DNA of 64,000 nt from Sphingomonas sanguinis NBRC 13937 (GTDB lineage: Bacteria > Pseudomonadota > Alphaproteobacteria > Sphingomonadales > Sphingomonadaceae): positions 17,400 to 81,399 of the forward strand of contig NZ_BCTY01000011.1 of the NCBI RefSeq assembly GCF_001591005.1. Direction: 5' to 3'. The position numbers and the translations under genes are program-made. Of the stretch, positions 25,240 through 33,487 are shown one piece after another. The notes under the pieces are model-generated. The model worked only from the letters and a program-made list of their open reading frames with translations. It had not been told where the DNA came from and searched no databases. Every line of letters starts with the position of its first letter. The stretch's first letter is position 1.

Positions 25240-26163
25240 ATGACGATGGACCCTTTGTCGGATGTGCTGAGGCTGCTCAAGCCTACCAGCTTCGGGCTTC
25301 GCGGCCTCAATGCAGGCGGGAACTGGCAATTGCATTTCCCGGCCAGTGCGGGGATCAAGGCTTATGCGATCGAGTCCGGCACCTGCTGGATGCTGCTCGA
25401 CGGGGGCGGCGACCCGGTACGGCTCGGTGCGGGCAATGTTGTCCTTCTGCCCGGCCGCTCAGCGTTCAGGCTCTACACCTCCACTGCGGCCGAGCCGATC
25501 AATGCCTTCCAGTTCTTCCCCAGCTTTCCCGTCGGAACGACGGGCACCATCAATGGGGGCGGCGACTGTTTTGGCATTGGCGGCTTCTTCGATTTCGAGG
25601 GTCGACATACGGAGTTGCTCCTCAACGTGCTGCCAGCGGCCGTCCACATTCGATCGGAGGCGGGTCGGGCCGCGCTCGGAGTGCTGATCGATCGGCTCAT
25701 GCAGGAATTGCGAGAACCCCAACTCGGCAGCGCGTTGATTGCCGGGCATCTTGCCCAGACATTGCTGGTCGAAGCACTTCGTCTGCACCTGGCAGACGCG
25801 CCTGGGCAAGCGCGGGGCTGGCTGGCGGCGCTGGGCGACTTGCGGATGCGCGCCGCACTTTCCGCCATGCATGCCGATCCGGCGAAACCCTGGACGCTCG
25901 CGAACCTTGCCAGAACTGCCGGCATGTCTCGGTCGAGCTTCGCCGCACACTTCAAGGAAACGGTCGGCGAGCCTCCGCTGGAATATCTGACCCGGTGGCG
26001 CATGATGCTGGCCGCCGACCGACTGGCGCAGGGGCGTACGACGCTTGCAATGGTGGCACCGACGGTAGGTTACAACTCAGAGAGCGCCTTTGGCGCGGCC
26101 TTCAAACGCGTGCTGGGCCAGTCGCCACGTCAGTTCGTCCAGGCCATCGCCGCCGAGCGGTGA
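25240..26163 (+). CDS. AraC family transcriptional regulator with N-terminal cupin domain
   Basis: A 307-residue regulator starting MTMDPLSDVLRLLKP. The N-terminal part (about 10-190) is the cupin_6/AraC-binding type (GNWQLHFPASAGIKAY, LLDGGGDPVRLGAGNVVLLP). The C-terminal ~100 residues hold two helix-turn-helix motifs (LANLARTAGMSRSSFAAHFK and MVAPTVGYNSESAFGAAFKR). Such proteins usually activate a neighbouring operon on binding a small molecule. The divergent DUF2306 gene is the likely target. The ATG at 25240 was chosen over upstream frame extension because it begins the normal cupin-domain sequence. Confidence 0.9.
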   Translation: MTMDPLSDVLRLLKPTSFGLRGLNAGGNWQLHFPASAGIKAYAIESGTCWMLLDGGGDPVRLGAGNVVLLPGRSAFRLYTSTAAEPINAFQFFPSFPVGTTGTINGGGDCFGIGGFFDFEGRHTELLLNVLPAAVHIRSEAGRAALGVLIDRLMQELREPQLGSALIAGHLAQTLLVEALRLHLADAPGQARGWLAALGDLRMRAALSAMHADPAKPWTLANLARTAGMSRSSFAAHFKETVGEPPLEYLTRWRMMLAADRLAQGRTTLAMVAPTVGYNSESAFGAAFKRVLGQSPRQFVQAIAAER

Positions 26164-26431
26164 TCGGGTCCGGCGTGCGAGGTCATCTCCGCCTGATGGG
26201 GCGGCAAGACCGCAACATGGCCTATCGCGGGAAATCGATCTCGACCGCTGCAAGCCAATTGAAACCGGACCCGATCCGCCGATCAACACATTCGCTCGAC
26301 GCCCTTCATCTTGGAATCGAAACTGGCCAGCCCCTTCGCGCCAATGGGGGTCCGCATGGGATATCTTGTCGACCAAGAATCTCGGCCTTCACCGCATGAT
26401 CGCCTGAAGGGTACCACTCGCGCCTGCATCG

Positions 26432-28459
26432 TCAGAACCGTGCCCGGACCGCGCCGAAGACGCTGCGCGGATCGGCGGGCGCGTGCAAGCGCTGCGTGCC
26501 ATCGTACCAGACATATTCGTATCGATCGTTCGTCAGGTTGCGCACCTGCGCCGATATCTCGATCGCCTTCGTGATGCGGTACGCCAGTTCGGCGGTGAGT
26601 TGGAAATATTCTCCGTAACGCCCTTGGCTGTTGGCGGTGTTCAGCTCGTAGGAGGACTGGCCATTACCCCAGAGCGAAGCACGCCATGGCAGGGTTGTCG
26701 GCGCCCATTCGATCCCGGCGGTATAGACGTTCCTTGGGACGTGGTCGATCTCGTTGCCCGCGGTCAGCGGCGCGGCCGGATCGGGCACACGGATAATCGC
26801 CTTCTGGTGCGACCAGCTGGCCCAGGCCGACAGGCCGGGGAGCGGCTGCACGCTTGCCTCCAGGTCGAAGCCACGACGACGGGTGGCGCCTAGATTGTCG
26901 AACTCGCCGGACGGGTCATTGAGGCGGCGCTTCAGCTCGCCGGTCGCGGTCTGCTGCCACACCGCCGCGCGGGCGGTCAGCCAGTGGCCCTGTGACAGCT
27001 TGATGCCGCCCTCGAAGCCTTCGTTGATCGAGGCGGCGACATCGCGCACGCGCGGCGGCACGACATAGGCGCCCGAGCCTGCGCCGATCTGGAAGGTCCG
27101 GCCGAAATTGCCATAGGCGGTCAGACCGGGGACGGGCGTGACCGCGACCGACAGCTTGGGCTGGCTGATCGTGCCGTAATCATTGACCGGGTAGCTGAGG
27201 CCATTCAGCCGGTTGGTAAAAGACCCGCCGACCCGGTCGATCCGCCATGCCGGGGTGATGGTCAGCCAGCGCACCGGGGTCACGATCGCCTGCACATAGC
27301 CTCCGCCCACGGTCAGGTCGAAATTCTGGTCGCGCGTGGCGGCCGTGATGATCCGCCGGTTGGTGGTCCAGCGCAGGCTCCGGTTATGCTGCCACTGCAC
27401 GTCGCCGCCCGCCTCGGCCATCAGCCAGTCGGCCGCATGCCAGTGCAGGCCGGTCATCACGCCATAATGGCCTTCGTCGGTCAGACGCTGCTGCTGCGGG
27501 ACATTCGCCGAGAAGCGGACATAGCGATTGTCGTGGTTGGTCGTCGCATAGCCGATTGCGGTCAGCGACAGGTCCCGCGCCAGATCGGCATCGAGATGCA
27601 GGCTGTACTGGCCCAGTTCGCGCCTGCCACCGTCGGTTGCGGACACGTCGTAGGAACGCTGTCGGTCTGTATAGGCATCGGCATCGGTCAGATAGCCGGG
27701 CTCATCCGCCTCGCTACGGCTGTGACGCGCGATCAGGCCGAGCTTGGCGGGGCCGAAGTCGTAGAACCACTTGCCCGCGAAGTTCAGCCGGTCGAGATCG
27801 GCATGGTCGCGGAAACCATCGCTCCGCCGATAGGACAGCAGATAATTCTGGCTCAGCCGTCCGGCCTCGACCCCGGCCGACATCTGCGCATCATAGGTGC
27901 CGAAAGCGCCGACGATGCCGCGCGCGTCGAGATAGTTGCCGCCGATCCGCGTCTTGATATCGGCGCTACCAGCGATCGCGTGCAGCCCCCAGCGCGGATC
28001 GGACGTGCCGCGCACCAGCTCGACCGAGGCGATGTCGAGCGGGGAGATGAAGTCGATAAAGTCCATCCGCCCGGCATTGTCGTTGGACGGCACGCCATCG
28101 ATCAGCAGCTTGACCGCATTGATCTCGCCCTCGCCGTTGAACCCGCGGATCGAGAAGCGGCCCGAGGTCGTGCCCTGGTTGAAGTCGGTCAGGACAACGC
28201 CGGGCACCCGGGCGAACAGCTCCCAGGCATTGTCGACATTCTGGCGCTGCGCGACGTCACCGCTCAGCACGTCGACCGAGGTCAGGACGTTGGCGGTCGA
28301 GCGCGCCATGGACTTCGCGGTAACGACAACCTCGTCTCCGCCGATCGTGACCTGGGTATCGGCGCGGGCGGGTGCATCGTCGCGCTGCTGCGCGGTGGAC
28401 GGCGCAGCGATCAGGAAACAGGAGGTGGCGGCCGCCACCATCAAACCGGTCTTCGGCAT
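26432..28459 (-). CDS. TonB-dependent receptor, possibly metal (copper)-related
   Basis: A 675-residue receptor. The ATG at 28459 has GGGGG five bases upstream and gives a signal peptide ending at STAQQ. The TonB box lies in GDEVVVTAKS. The plug carries IRGFNGEGEINAVKLLIDGV and VELVRGTSDPRWGLHAIAGS, and the barrel ends in RARF with the penultimate-aromatic pattern. No heme or siderophore signature is clear. Upstream on the same strand are a PCu(A)C-type copper chaperone remnant, an exported superoxide dismutase and a DUF2946 protein, a grouping often seen in copper-related loci, so a copper complex is a reasonable guess but only inference. Confidence 0.85.
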   Translation of the reverse strand: MPKTGLMVAAATSCFLIAAPSTAQQRDDAPARADTQVTIGGDEVVVTAKSMARSTANVLTSVDVLSGDVAQRQNVDNAWELFARVPGVVLTDFNQGTTSGRFSIRGFNGEGEINAVKLLIDGVPSNDNAGRMDFIDFISPLDIASVELVRGTSDPRWGLHAIAGSADIKTRIGGNYLDARGIVGAFGTYDAQMSAGVEAGRLSQNYLLSYRRSDGFRDHADLDRLNFAGKWFYDFGPAKLGLIARHSRSEADEPGYLTDADAYTDRQRSYDVSATDGGRRELGQYSLHLDADLARDLSLTAIGYATTNHDNRYVRFSANVPQQQRLTDEGHYGVMTGLHWHAADWLMAEAGGDVQWQHNRSLRWTTNRRIITAATRDQNFDLTVGGGYVQAIVTPVRWLTITPAWRIDRVGGSFTNRLNGLSYPVNDYGTISQPKLSVAVTPVPGLTAYGNFGRTFQIGAGSGAYVVPPRVRDVAASINEGFEGGIKLSQGHWLTARAAVWQQTATGELKRRLNDPSGEFDNLGATRRRGFDLEASVQPLPGLSAWASWSHQKAIIRVPDPAAPLTAGNEIDHVPRNVYTAGIEWAPTTLPWRASLWGNGQSSYELNTANSQGRYGEYFQLTAELAYRITKAIEISAQVRNLTNDRYEYVWYDGTQRLHAPADPRSVFGAVRARF

Positions 28460-28499
28460 AGTATCCCCCAAGACCCGCTTCGTCACGGGCCGAATGTGT

Positions 28500-28787
28500 T
28501 CGTTATGGTTGTGAACGGATGCGTCAGGCCATGCAGAGCCGGGCCAAAGCCTCGGCCCTTGCGCAAAAGCCCGCGGTCAGTCCGATCCGCATGATGTGGT
28601 TGCCGCCGGGGGCGGCGTCGCCTCGCTACCCGCCGGGATGTCGACGCCTCCGGCGAGCGGACGCATCCGCACGTTGCCGCCTTCGAGCGACATCGTGTGG
28701 ATCTCGACCTTGGCCGCACGAGGCGCCGTGGCCGACAGCAGGCGCGGTCAGCGCGGCGACAAGCTTCGACGCGACACGAAAGGTCAT
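28500..28787 (-). pseudogene. PCu(A)C copper chaperone remnant with several frameshifts
   Basis: From the ATG at 28787 the minus strand reads MTFRVASKLVAALTA, then shifts frame into LLSATAPRAAKVEIHTMSLE and on through GGNVRMRPLAGG. It shifts again into APGGNHIMRIGLT and once more into LLRKGRGFGPALHGLTH. Pieced together this is a PCu(A)C (DUF461) domain with its copper motif H-x-M ... M-R-M ... H-x-M. Each single frame stops early. At least three frameshifts mean a dead gene unless the assembly is wrong here. It sits between the TonB receptor and the superoxide dismutase gene on the same strand. Confidence 0.75.
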
Positions 28788-28815
28788 GATCGATCCTTCG
28801 GCGTTCGGCGGCGGA

Positions 28816-29508
28816 TCAGCGCGTGAGCGTCACGGCGTAGCGATCGGACACCGTTTTCCAGTCGACCACCTGCCACCAGCCATCGAGATAATCGGCCCGT
28901 CGGTTCTGGTATTTGAGGTAGTAGGCGTGTTCCCACACATCGTTGCCAAGGATCGGCGTGCCTTTGACCTCCGCCACATCCATCAACGGATTGTCCTGAT
29001 TGGGCGTCGAAGTGATGGCGAGCGTGCCGTCGGCCTTCGCCACCAGCCAGACCCAGCCAGAGCCGAACCGCTTGGTCCCGGCTTCCTTGAACGCCGCCTT
29101 GAACGCGGCGAGCGAGCCGAATTGGCGATCGATCGCGGCGGCAAGCGCCGGCGACGGCTGTCCTGCCTGCGCGGGCGGGGCCATCGTCTTCCAGAAGAAG
29201 CTGTGATTCCAGTGGCCGCCAGCATTGTTGCGCACAGCGACGGGCAGCGTCCCGGCCTTTGCGACCAGCGCGTCAAGCGACTGGCCCTTCAGCGCCGGAT
29301 CGGCTGCGACGGCCTTGTTGAGCGCGTCGACATAGGCCTGGTGGTGGCGATCGTGATGAAGCGTCATCGTCTGGGCGTCGATCACCGGCTCCAGCGCAGC
29401 GGCGGCATAGGGAAGCGGTGGCAGGCTGAAGGGAGCGGGCGCGACTTGCGCGACCGCCGAGGTCGCAACACACAGCGCGGCGACACCGAATATGGTGCTT
29501 TGGAACAT
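28816..29508 (-). CDS. Exported Fe/Mn superoxide dismutase
   Basis: A 230-residue enzyme starting MFQSTIFGVAALCVATS, with a signal peptide cleaved after AVAQ (about residue 21), so it acts in the periplasm, which is less usual for this family. The four metal ligands are present: His51 in TLHHDRHHQAY, His in HWNHSFFW, and Asp and His in GNDVWEHAYY. It converts superoxide to hydrogen peroxide and oxygen. The sequence does not decide between iron and manganese. The frame extends 24 codons upstream of the chosen ATG, but that would bury the signal peptide. It lies among copper-associated genes. Confidence 0.93.
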   Translation of the reverse strand: MFQSTIFGVAALCVATSAVAQVAPAPFSLPPLPYAAAALEPVIDAQTMTLHHDRHHQAYVDALNKAVAADPALKGQSLDALVAKAGTLPVAVRNNAGGHWNHSFFWKTMAPPAQAGQPSPALAAAIDRQFGSLAAFKAAFKEAGTKRFGSGWVWLVAKADGTLAITSTPNQDNPLMDVAEVKGTPILGNDVWEHAYYLKYQNRRADYLDGWWQVVDWKTVSDRYAVTLTR

Positions 29509-29646
29509 GGGATTTGCTTTCGAGCTGGCTCTAGGCCCCGCATCGTCGATCGCGCGCGACCGAACAACGACAGGAGACATGGTTCGCGCGGCAGCCGACA
29601 GGACTGCGCGACGACGGTTTAGCTGGCCGGTTTCCCGGTCAATTCG

Positions 29647-30078
29647 TCAGACCGAAAGCGGAGGACCGCGAAGGGGTGGTCGCAGATAGGGGGCGGCAAG
29701 CGGTGCGATGCGTGGCGTCGAACGCAGCGCCATGATCGCGACGCTGGCAAGCGCGACGGCCAGCAGCACGACGTCGACGGCCCCCATAACCTGGGCGGAC
29801 AGACCCGCAAAGGCACAGGGCATTTCAGGCTTGCCGTGATCTGTCGACTTGCCTTTGTCGCGCATGGTGCCCTGCGCCATGGCCATGGGCTGATCCATGC
29901 CTGGCATGACCATCGCCTCAGGCTGAGCCGCCATACCGGAACAGATCGTGAGGGTGATCCGCTCGTGATCGGACGCGATCATGTAGCCGGTGGGCACTAG
30001 CAGCTTCAACAGCATCGCGGCGGCACAAATCAGCACCGCGAGGTGGCGTTGCGCCAGGATATGCCGGAAAGCCTGCAC
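29647..30078 (-). CDS. DUF2946 family protein
   Basis: A 143-residue protein with an N-terminal membrane segment (about 13-35, including LLKLLVPTGYMI, a family hallmark). A Met/His-containing periplasmic region follows (EAMVMPGMDQPMAMAQ), then PCAFAG and a second membrane segment, ending in LRPPLRGPPLSV, which is also typical. DUF2946 proteins have unknown function but often stand beside PCu(A)C chaperones and TonB receptors; the methionine-rich stretch would suit copper. It is the first gene of this minus-strand group, 138 bases before the dismutase. Confidence 0.85.
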   Translation of the reverse strand: MQAFRHILAQRHLAVLICAAAMLLKLLVPTGYMIASDHERITLTICSGMAAQPEAMVMPGMDQPMAMAQGTMRDKGKSTDHGKPEMPCAFAGLSAQVMGAVDVVLLAVALASVAIMALRSTPRIAPLAAPYLRPPLRGPPLSV

Positions 30079-30596
30079 GATCGGGTCGTTATCGTGAACG
30101 CCGTGTCATGTCACTTGGACAATCTGTCAGTGGCATCATGGGTTGGCCTGTTGCAATCGGGAGAAGAGATGGCCGCGCGTGACAAGCAGCCTCAATCGTC
30201 CCGTCATTCAAGCACGCAGAGAGGGTGACCCGCTCCCCGGACATCATTCCATGGGTGGGTTAACTCACCGGATGGAGACGAATGACGTGCCGGTCTGGCG
30301 CCGACCCCGCCTGCGCCTCACGCACCCTCTGCGCGCGCATATGAGGCGCGAAAACGGGATGTCGATCGGGCAGGCCAGGGTCGGTCACCTCCCCTGATGT
30401 TCGGCATCAGCCCGGTGTCGGCACCTCCGCCTTTCGGAAGCCGCCTGCGGCCGGAAGACCCCACGCTCGATCATTCTTGAGCGAGCGCTCGCTTCGGCCG
30501 ATCGGGCACCCGCCGAGTGGCGTCGTCAGCCTGTCTCTCGGACGCCCATGTGCCATGCCGTTACGCCACCGGTCGGACGAACGGTGGCCAATTCCG
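30079..30596. other. Intergenic region without recognised gene
   Basis: This 518-base stretch has no frame with protein-like composition and a ribosome binding site. It must hold the promoter of the DUF2946 operon at its left end. The only clear structure is AGCGAGCGCTCGCT (30480-30493), a perfect 14-base palindrome that could be a repressor operator. Confidence 0.5.
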
Positions 30597-31799
30597 TCAG
30601 TAGCGCATCGCACGGCTGGCTGGGACGCCTGACAATCGCGCGGACGCATCGAACTTGTGAATCCAGCCATAGCGTTCGGGGAAGCGATGCATCGCACGGT
30701 GCCGGGTCGCATCGGGAAGGCCCGCATCGGTATGGAGCGCGCGATTGGCGTCCCATGAGCTGCGCTGGATCAAACGTGTGCGCAGCGCGCGCTCCTTCTG
30801 ATAGGCGGCAAAGCGTGCGTCGCGGTTGGATGACGTCAGTCCGTCGAGCATGGTCGCCAGCGTGATGGCATCCTCGATCGTCGTATTCGCGCCCTGCCCG
30901 TGATGCGGCAGCATCGCATGGACGGCATCGCCGATCAGCACGACCGGCCCGCGATGCCAGTGGCGAAGCGGCGGCGCGACAAACAGGCCCCAGCGACGCT
31001 CCACATCGCCCGCCGCGACCATCTGTCGGACGGCCGGGTGCCAGTCGGCGAAGGCCGCCACCGCCTCCCCCGGTTTGATCGGCACCGTCCCGCCGCTACC
31101 GGACCAGGCGGTGGGGCCCTCCACCACCGCGAAGAAGTTGACGTGCCCGCCATCGCTGCCGATCGCATAATGCAGCAGATGGGCGTCCTGGCCGATCCAG
31201 AACTGAATCGCCTGGGGATCGGGCAAAGCGTCCAGCCGCTCGACCGGCACGATGCCGCGAAACGCGCTCGTCCCGGAATAACGCAGCGGCTGCCCGCCCA
31301 CCCATTGCCGGGTGATGGAGCGAACACCGTCGGCACCCACGACGATATCGGCCTCGACGGGATCGCGTCCCACGAAGTGGAGCGCCACCCGTTCGCCCAC
31401 CGTCTCGATCCGCTCCAGCCGGTGCGCCAGATGAATATGCTCCGCCCCGACCGCGCGGCCCAGCGTCGTCTGCAGATCGGCACGGTGGATGCCGAGATAG
31501 GGCGCGCCGAACCGATCGCGATAGGCACCGCCCTTGCGCACCGCATGGGCCGCCAGGCGATCACCGGACAGCCCGTCACGGTAGATCAGCTCGGTCGGCT
31601 CGACCCCCGTCCGCTCCAGCTGGTCGATCAGGCCCAGCCTTTGCAGCTCACGGGTGGCATTGGCCGACAGGGCGACCGCCGCGCCGATCTCGCTCAGTTC
31701 CACCGCCTGTTCGTACAGCGTCGCCTCGATCCCCCGCGCCCGCAGCGCCAGCGCAAGGGTCAATCCGCCGATACCGGCGCCGATGATCGCGATCTTCAT
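30597..31799 (-). CDS. FAD-dependent monooxygenase, salicylate hydroxylase-like
   Basis: A 400-residue group A flavoprotein monooxygenase. GAGIGGLTLAL near the N-terminus binds the FAD ADP part, VGADGVRS is the DG motif binding FAD and NAD(P)H, and LIGDAVHAMLPHHGQGAN is the GD motif. The overall sequence is close to the salicylate 1-hydroxylase / 3-hydroxybenzoate 6-hydroxylase subgroup. Salicylate hydroxylase would yield catechol, which feeds the cat genes 4 kb away. It is the last gene of the ompW-hydrolase-monooxygenase group, 18 bases after the hydrolase. The substrate is inferred from family and context. Confidence 0.85.
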   Translation of the reverse strand: MKIAIIGAGIGGLTLALALRARGIEATLYEQAVELSEIGAAVALSANATRELQRLGLIDQLERTGVEPTELIYRDGLSGDRLAAHAVRKGGAYRDRFGAPYLGIHRADLQTTLGRAVGAEHIHLAHRLERIETVGERVALHFVGRDPVEADIVVGADGVRSITRQWVGGQPLRYSGTSAFRGIVPVERLDALPDPQAIQFWIGQDAHLLHYAIGSDGGHVNFFAVVEGPTAWSGSGGTVPIKPGEAVAAFADWHPAVRQMVAAGDVERRWGLFVAPPLRHWHRGPVVLIGDAVHAMLPHHGQGANTTIEDAITLATMLDGLTSSNRDARFAAYQKERALRTRLIQRSSWDANRALHTDAGLPDATRHRAMHRFPERYGWIHKFDASARLSGVPASRAMRY

Positions 31800-31817
31800 G
31801 GATAGCCTCCGTGGTCC

Positions 31818-32603
31818 TTACGCAGCCGTCGCCGTCTGGCGATACTCGGCCGGGGCATCGGCGAAATCGGCGATCGCCTCGGCCAGCCGTTCGGGCATCG
31901 AGTAATAGGGCGCATGGCTGGCCGGCAGCGACACGACCGCGACCGGACCGGGGAACTCCTTCTGCATCTGACGCTGCACGGCGATCGGAATCCCGACATC
32001 GTCCAGCGCCTCGATATAGAGGCGTGGGATTTCCAGCGCGCGCCCCTCCATCGGATTGGGCGTGCCAAAGGGCACGGTCGACTGGGTCTGGATGAACTGT
32101 TCGGCAGGCGGCATTCCCTCGCCGGGATAATCGCCCATGAAAACTTCGCGGAACCGTTCCAGTCGCGAGAAATCCGCCTGTAGCCCACGTCCCTCGTCGA
32201 CCGGCTGGATCAGGTCCAGCGCGTGCGGCGTGCCCCGGTTGGGCTCGCCGGGCAGGACGAAGGTTTCCGGCGTTACACCGGGCGCGGTGAGGAACGCGGT
32301 CAGGTAGATCAGCCCGGCCACCTTGTCGGGATGGTGCTGCGCCAGCCACGAGATGGATGCACCGCCCATGCTGTGCCCCAGAAGGATCGACTGCCCCTCG
32401 GCCCGTGCCAGGATGTCAGCGACTGGGCGGGTATAATGCTCCATGTCGACGACCGACAAATGGCCGCCATCGCCGGGCGTATGGCCGGTCAGGTCGGGCG
32501 CATGGACGCGGTAGCCGCGCGCTTCGAGAAGCGGGACGACCGCGTCATAGCAGGCGCCGCGGTTCCAGGCGCCGTGGATCAGGATGATATCGGTGACGGT
32601 CAT
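31818..32603 (-). CDS. Alpha/beta hydrolase of the MES/SABP2-like esterase group
   Basis: A 261-residue hydrolase without signal peptide. It has the oxyanion/N-terminal motif LIHGAWNRGACYDAVVPLL, nucleophile elbow GHSMGGAS, acid in YIEALDDVGIP and histidine in PASHAPYY. The pattern HGAW...VVPLLEARGYRV...DLTGH and the final ASH...SMPERLAEAI resemble the plant methylesterase/hydroxynitrile lyase group, which includes methyl salicylate esterase SABP2. Beside a salicylate-hydroxylase-like gene, hydrolysis of an aromatic ester is an attractive role, but the substrate is inference. It lies between ompW and the monooxygenase in an apparent operon. Confidence 0.85.
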   Translation of the reverse strand: MTVTDIILIHGAWNRGACYDAVVPLLEARGYRVHAPDLTGHTPGDGGHLSVVDMEHYTRPVADILARAEGQSILLGHSMGGASISWLAQHHPDKVAGLIYLTAFLTAPGVTPETFVLPGEPNRGTPHALDLIQPVDEGRGLQADFSRLERFREVFMGDYPGEGMPPAEQFIQTQSTVPFGTPNPMEGRALEIPRLYIEALDDVGIPIAVQRQMQKEFPGPVAVVSLPASHAPYYSMPERLAEAIADFADAPAEYRQTATAA

Positions 32604-32632
32604 GACATGTCTTCCTGTTCGAGCCGGGGGGA

Positions 32633-33340
32633 TCAGAAGCGATATTGCAGGCCGACCTGCGCGATGAGGGGATTGAGCTGGACGCGCGCCGTACCCGGCA
32701 CGAAGCCGTTCGGCGTGCCGAGCCGGAAGCGGGCGTTGGTGCTGGTCCAGACCTTGCTGGCCGCGCCGAACACACCGATCCGCTCGTTGAGCGGCACATC
32801 GATGCCGCCCGTGATCGCAGGACCGACGGTATTGCTGGTGCGGAAATCCTTCAGCACGCCGTCTTCGGTCTTGAAGATGATCGTCCAGTTCAGGCCGCCG
32901 CCGATATAAGGCCGCACCCCGCCCGGACGCCCGAAATGATAACGCACGCTGTAGAGGCCAGGACCATAAGTCACCTTACCCAGCGTGCCCGCCCCCGCCA
33001 GCGTTCCCGATGCGGTCAGCGTGCTGGTCGGCGGCACGCCGACGGTCGCCGCGACCGACACGTTGGGGGTCAGGAAATAGCCGATATCGAGGCTGACGCC
33101 GTTGTTGTTCGACGCGGTGGCGTTGGCACCCGGCAGCGGCTCCCCGGCAATCTTCACATCCGCCTTTTCGTCGAATATGACACGCGCCGCGCTGAGCCGA
33201 ACATAGAATCGCCGCTCCTTGCCGTCCGGCGACTGCTGGGCCTGCGCCACGCTCGGCAGCATCAGGCACAATCCCGCAACACCGGCGAGCACCCCGCCCT
33301 TTCGCAAGGCTCGCGTATATCCATATGGTATTGAAGCCAT
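32633..33340 (-). CDS. OmpW family outer-membrane protein
   Basis: A 235-residue protein with a signal peptide ending at AQAQ (about residue 35). An eight-stranded barrel follows, with the OmpW features FYVRLSAARVIF, VSLDIGYFLTPNVSVAAT, RPYIGGGLNWT and a C-terminal LQYRF. OmpW relatives such as AlkL pass small hydrophobic molecules across the outer membrane into the lateral space. As first gene of an operon with an aromatic-type esterase and monooxygenase, it probably helps uptake of the substrate. The ATG at 33340 was chosen for GAGAGGAAG upstream; an ATG at 33358 would put this site inside the gene. Confidence 0.88.
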   Translation of the reverse strand: MASIPYGYTRALRKGGVLAGVAGLCLMLPSVAQAQQSPDGKERRFYVRLSAARVIFDEKADVKIAGEPLPGANATASNNNGVSLDIGYFLTPNVSVAATVGVPPTSTLTASGTLAGAGTLGKVTYGPGLYSVRYHFGRPGGVRPYIGGGLNWTIIFKTEDGVLKDFRTSNTVGPAITGGIDVPLNERIGVFGAASKVWTSTNARFRLGTPNGFVPGTARVQLNPLIAQVGLQYRF

Positions 33341-33345
33341 TTTCC

Positions 33346-33484
33346 GCTTCCTCTCCATCTGCCGTCGCTATCTGTCGTGCGACTTGTCCCGAAGCGATTT
33401 CGCTTTCGTGGGGGCAGAATGTCGGGAGGTGCATCATGCGTCCAACACCAACTCCATATGATGGCCATACCCAAAAGGTTGGCC
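33346..33484 (-). promoter_or_regulatory. Upstream regulatory module, copy A (before ompW)
   Basis: This non-coding sequence is a diverged repeat of 47904-48040 in the same orientation relative to the downstream minus-strand operon. On the minus strand both copies have TTGGAC, 18 bases, then CAT(T/G)CT, which could be a promoter, and end in the same GGAGAGGAAGCG ribosome binding site. The best-conserved block is 33439-33459, matching 47997-48017 at 20 of 21 bases. A CCC-N4-GG-type inverted element (ATACCC...GGTT) lies further upstream in both. Confidence 0.6.
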
Positions 33485-33487
33485 GGA

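Noticed and set aside
26328..26410. Short minus-strand frame of 24 codons ending KMKGVERMC between the AraC gene and the TonB receptor
   Set aside because: Protein-like by eye but very short, without ribosome binding site or any neighbour that would explain it.
30480..30493. Perfect palindrome AGCGAGCGCTCGCT as a firm operator
   Set aside because: Over 100 bases past the end of the monooxygenase gene and about 400 from the DUF2946 start, so no promoter is clearly attached; noted only in the intergenic entry.
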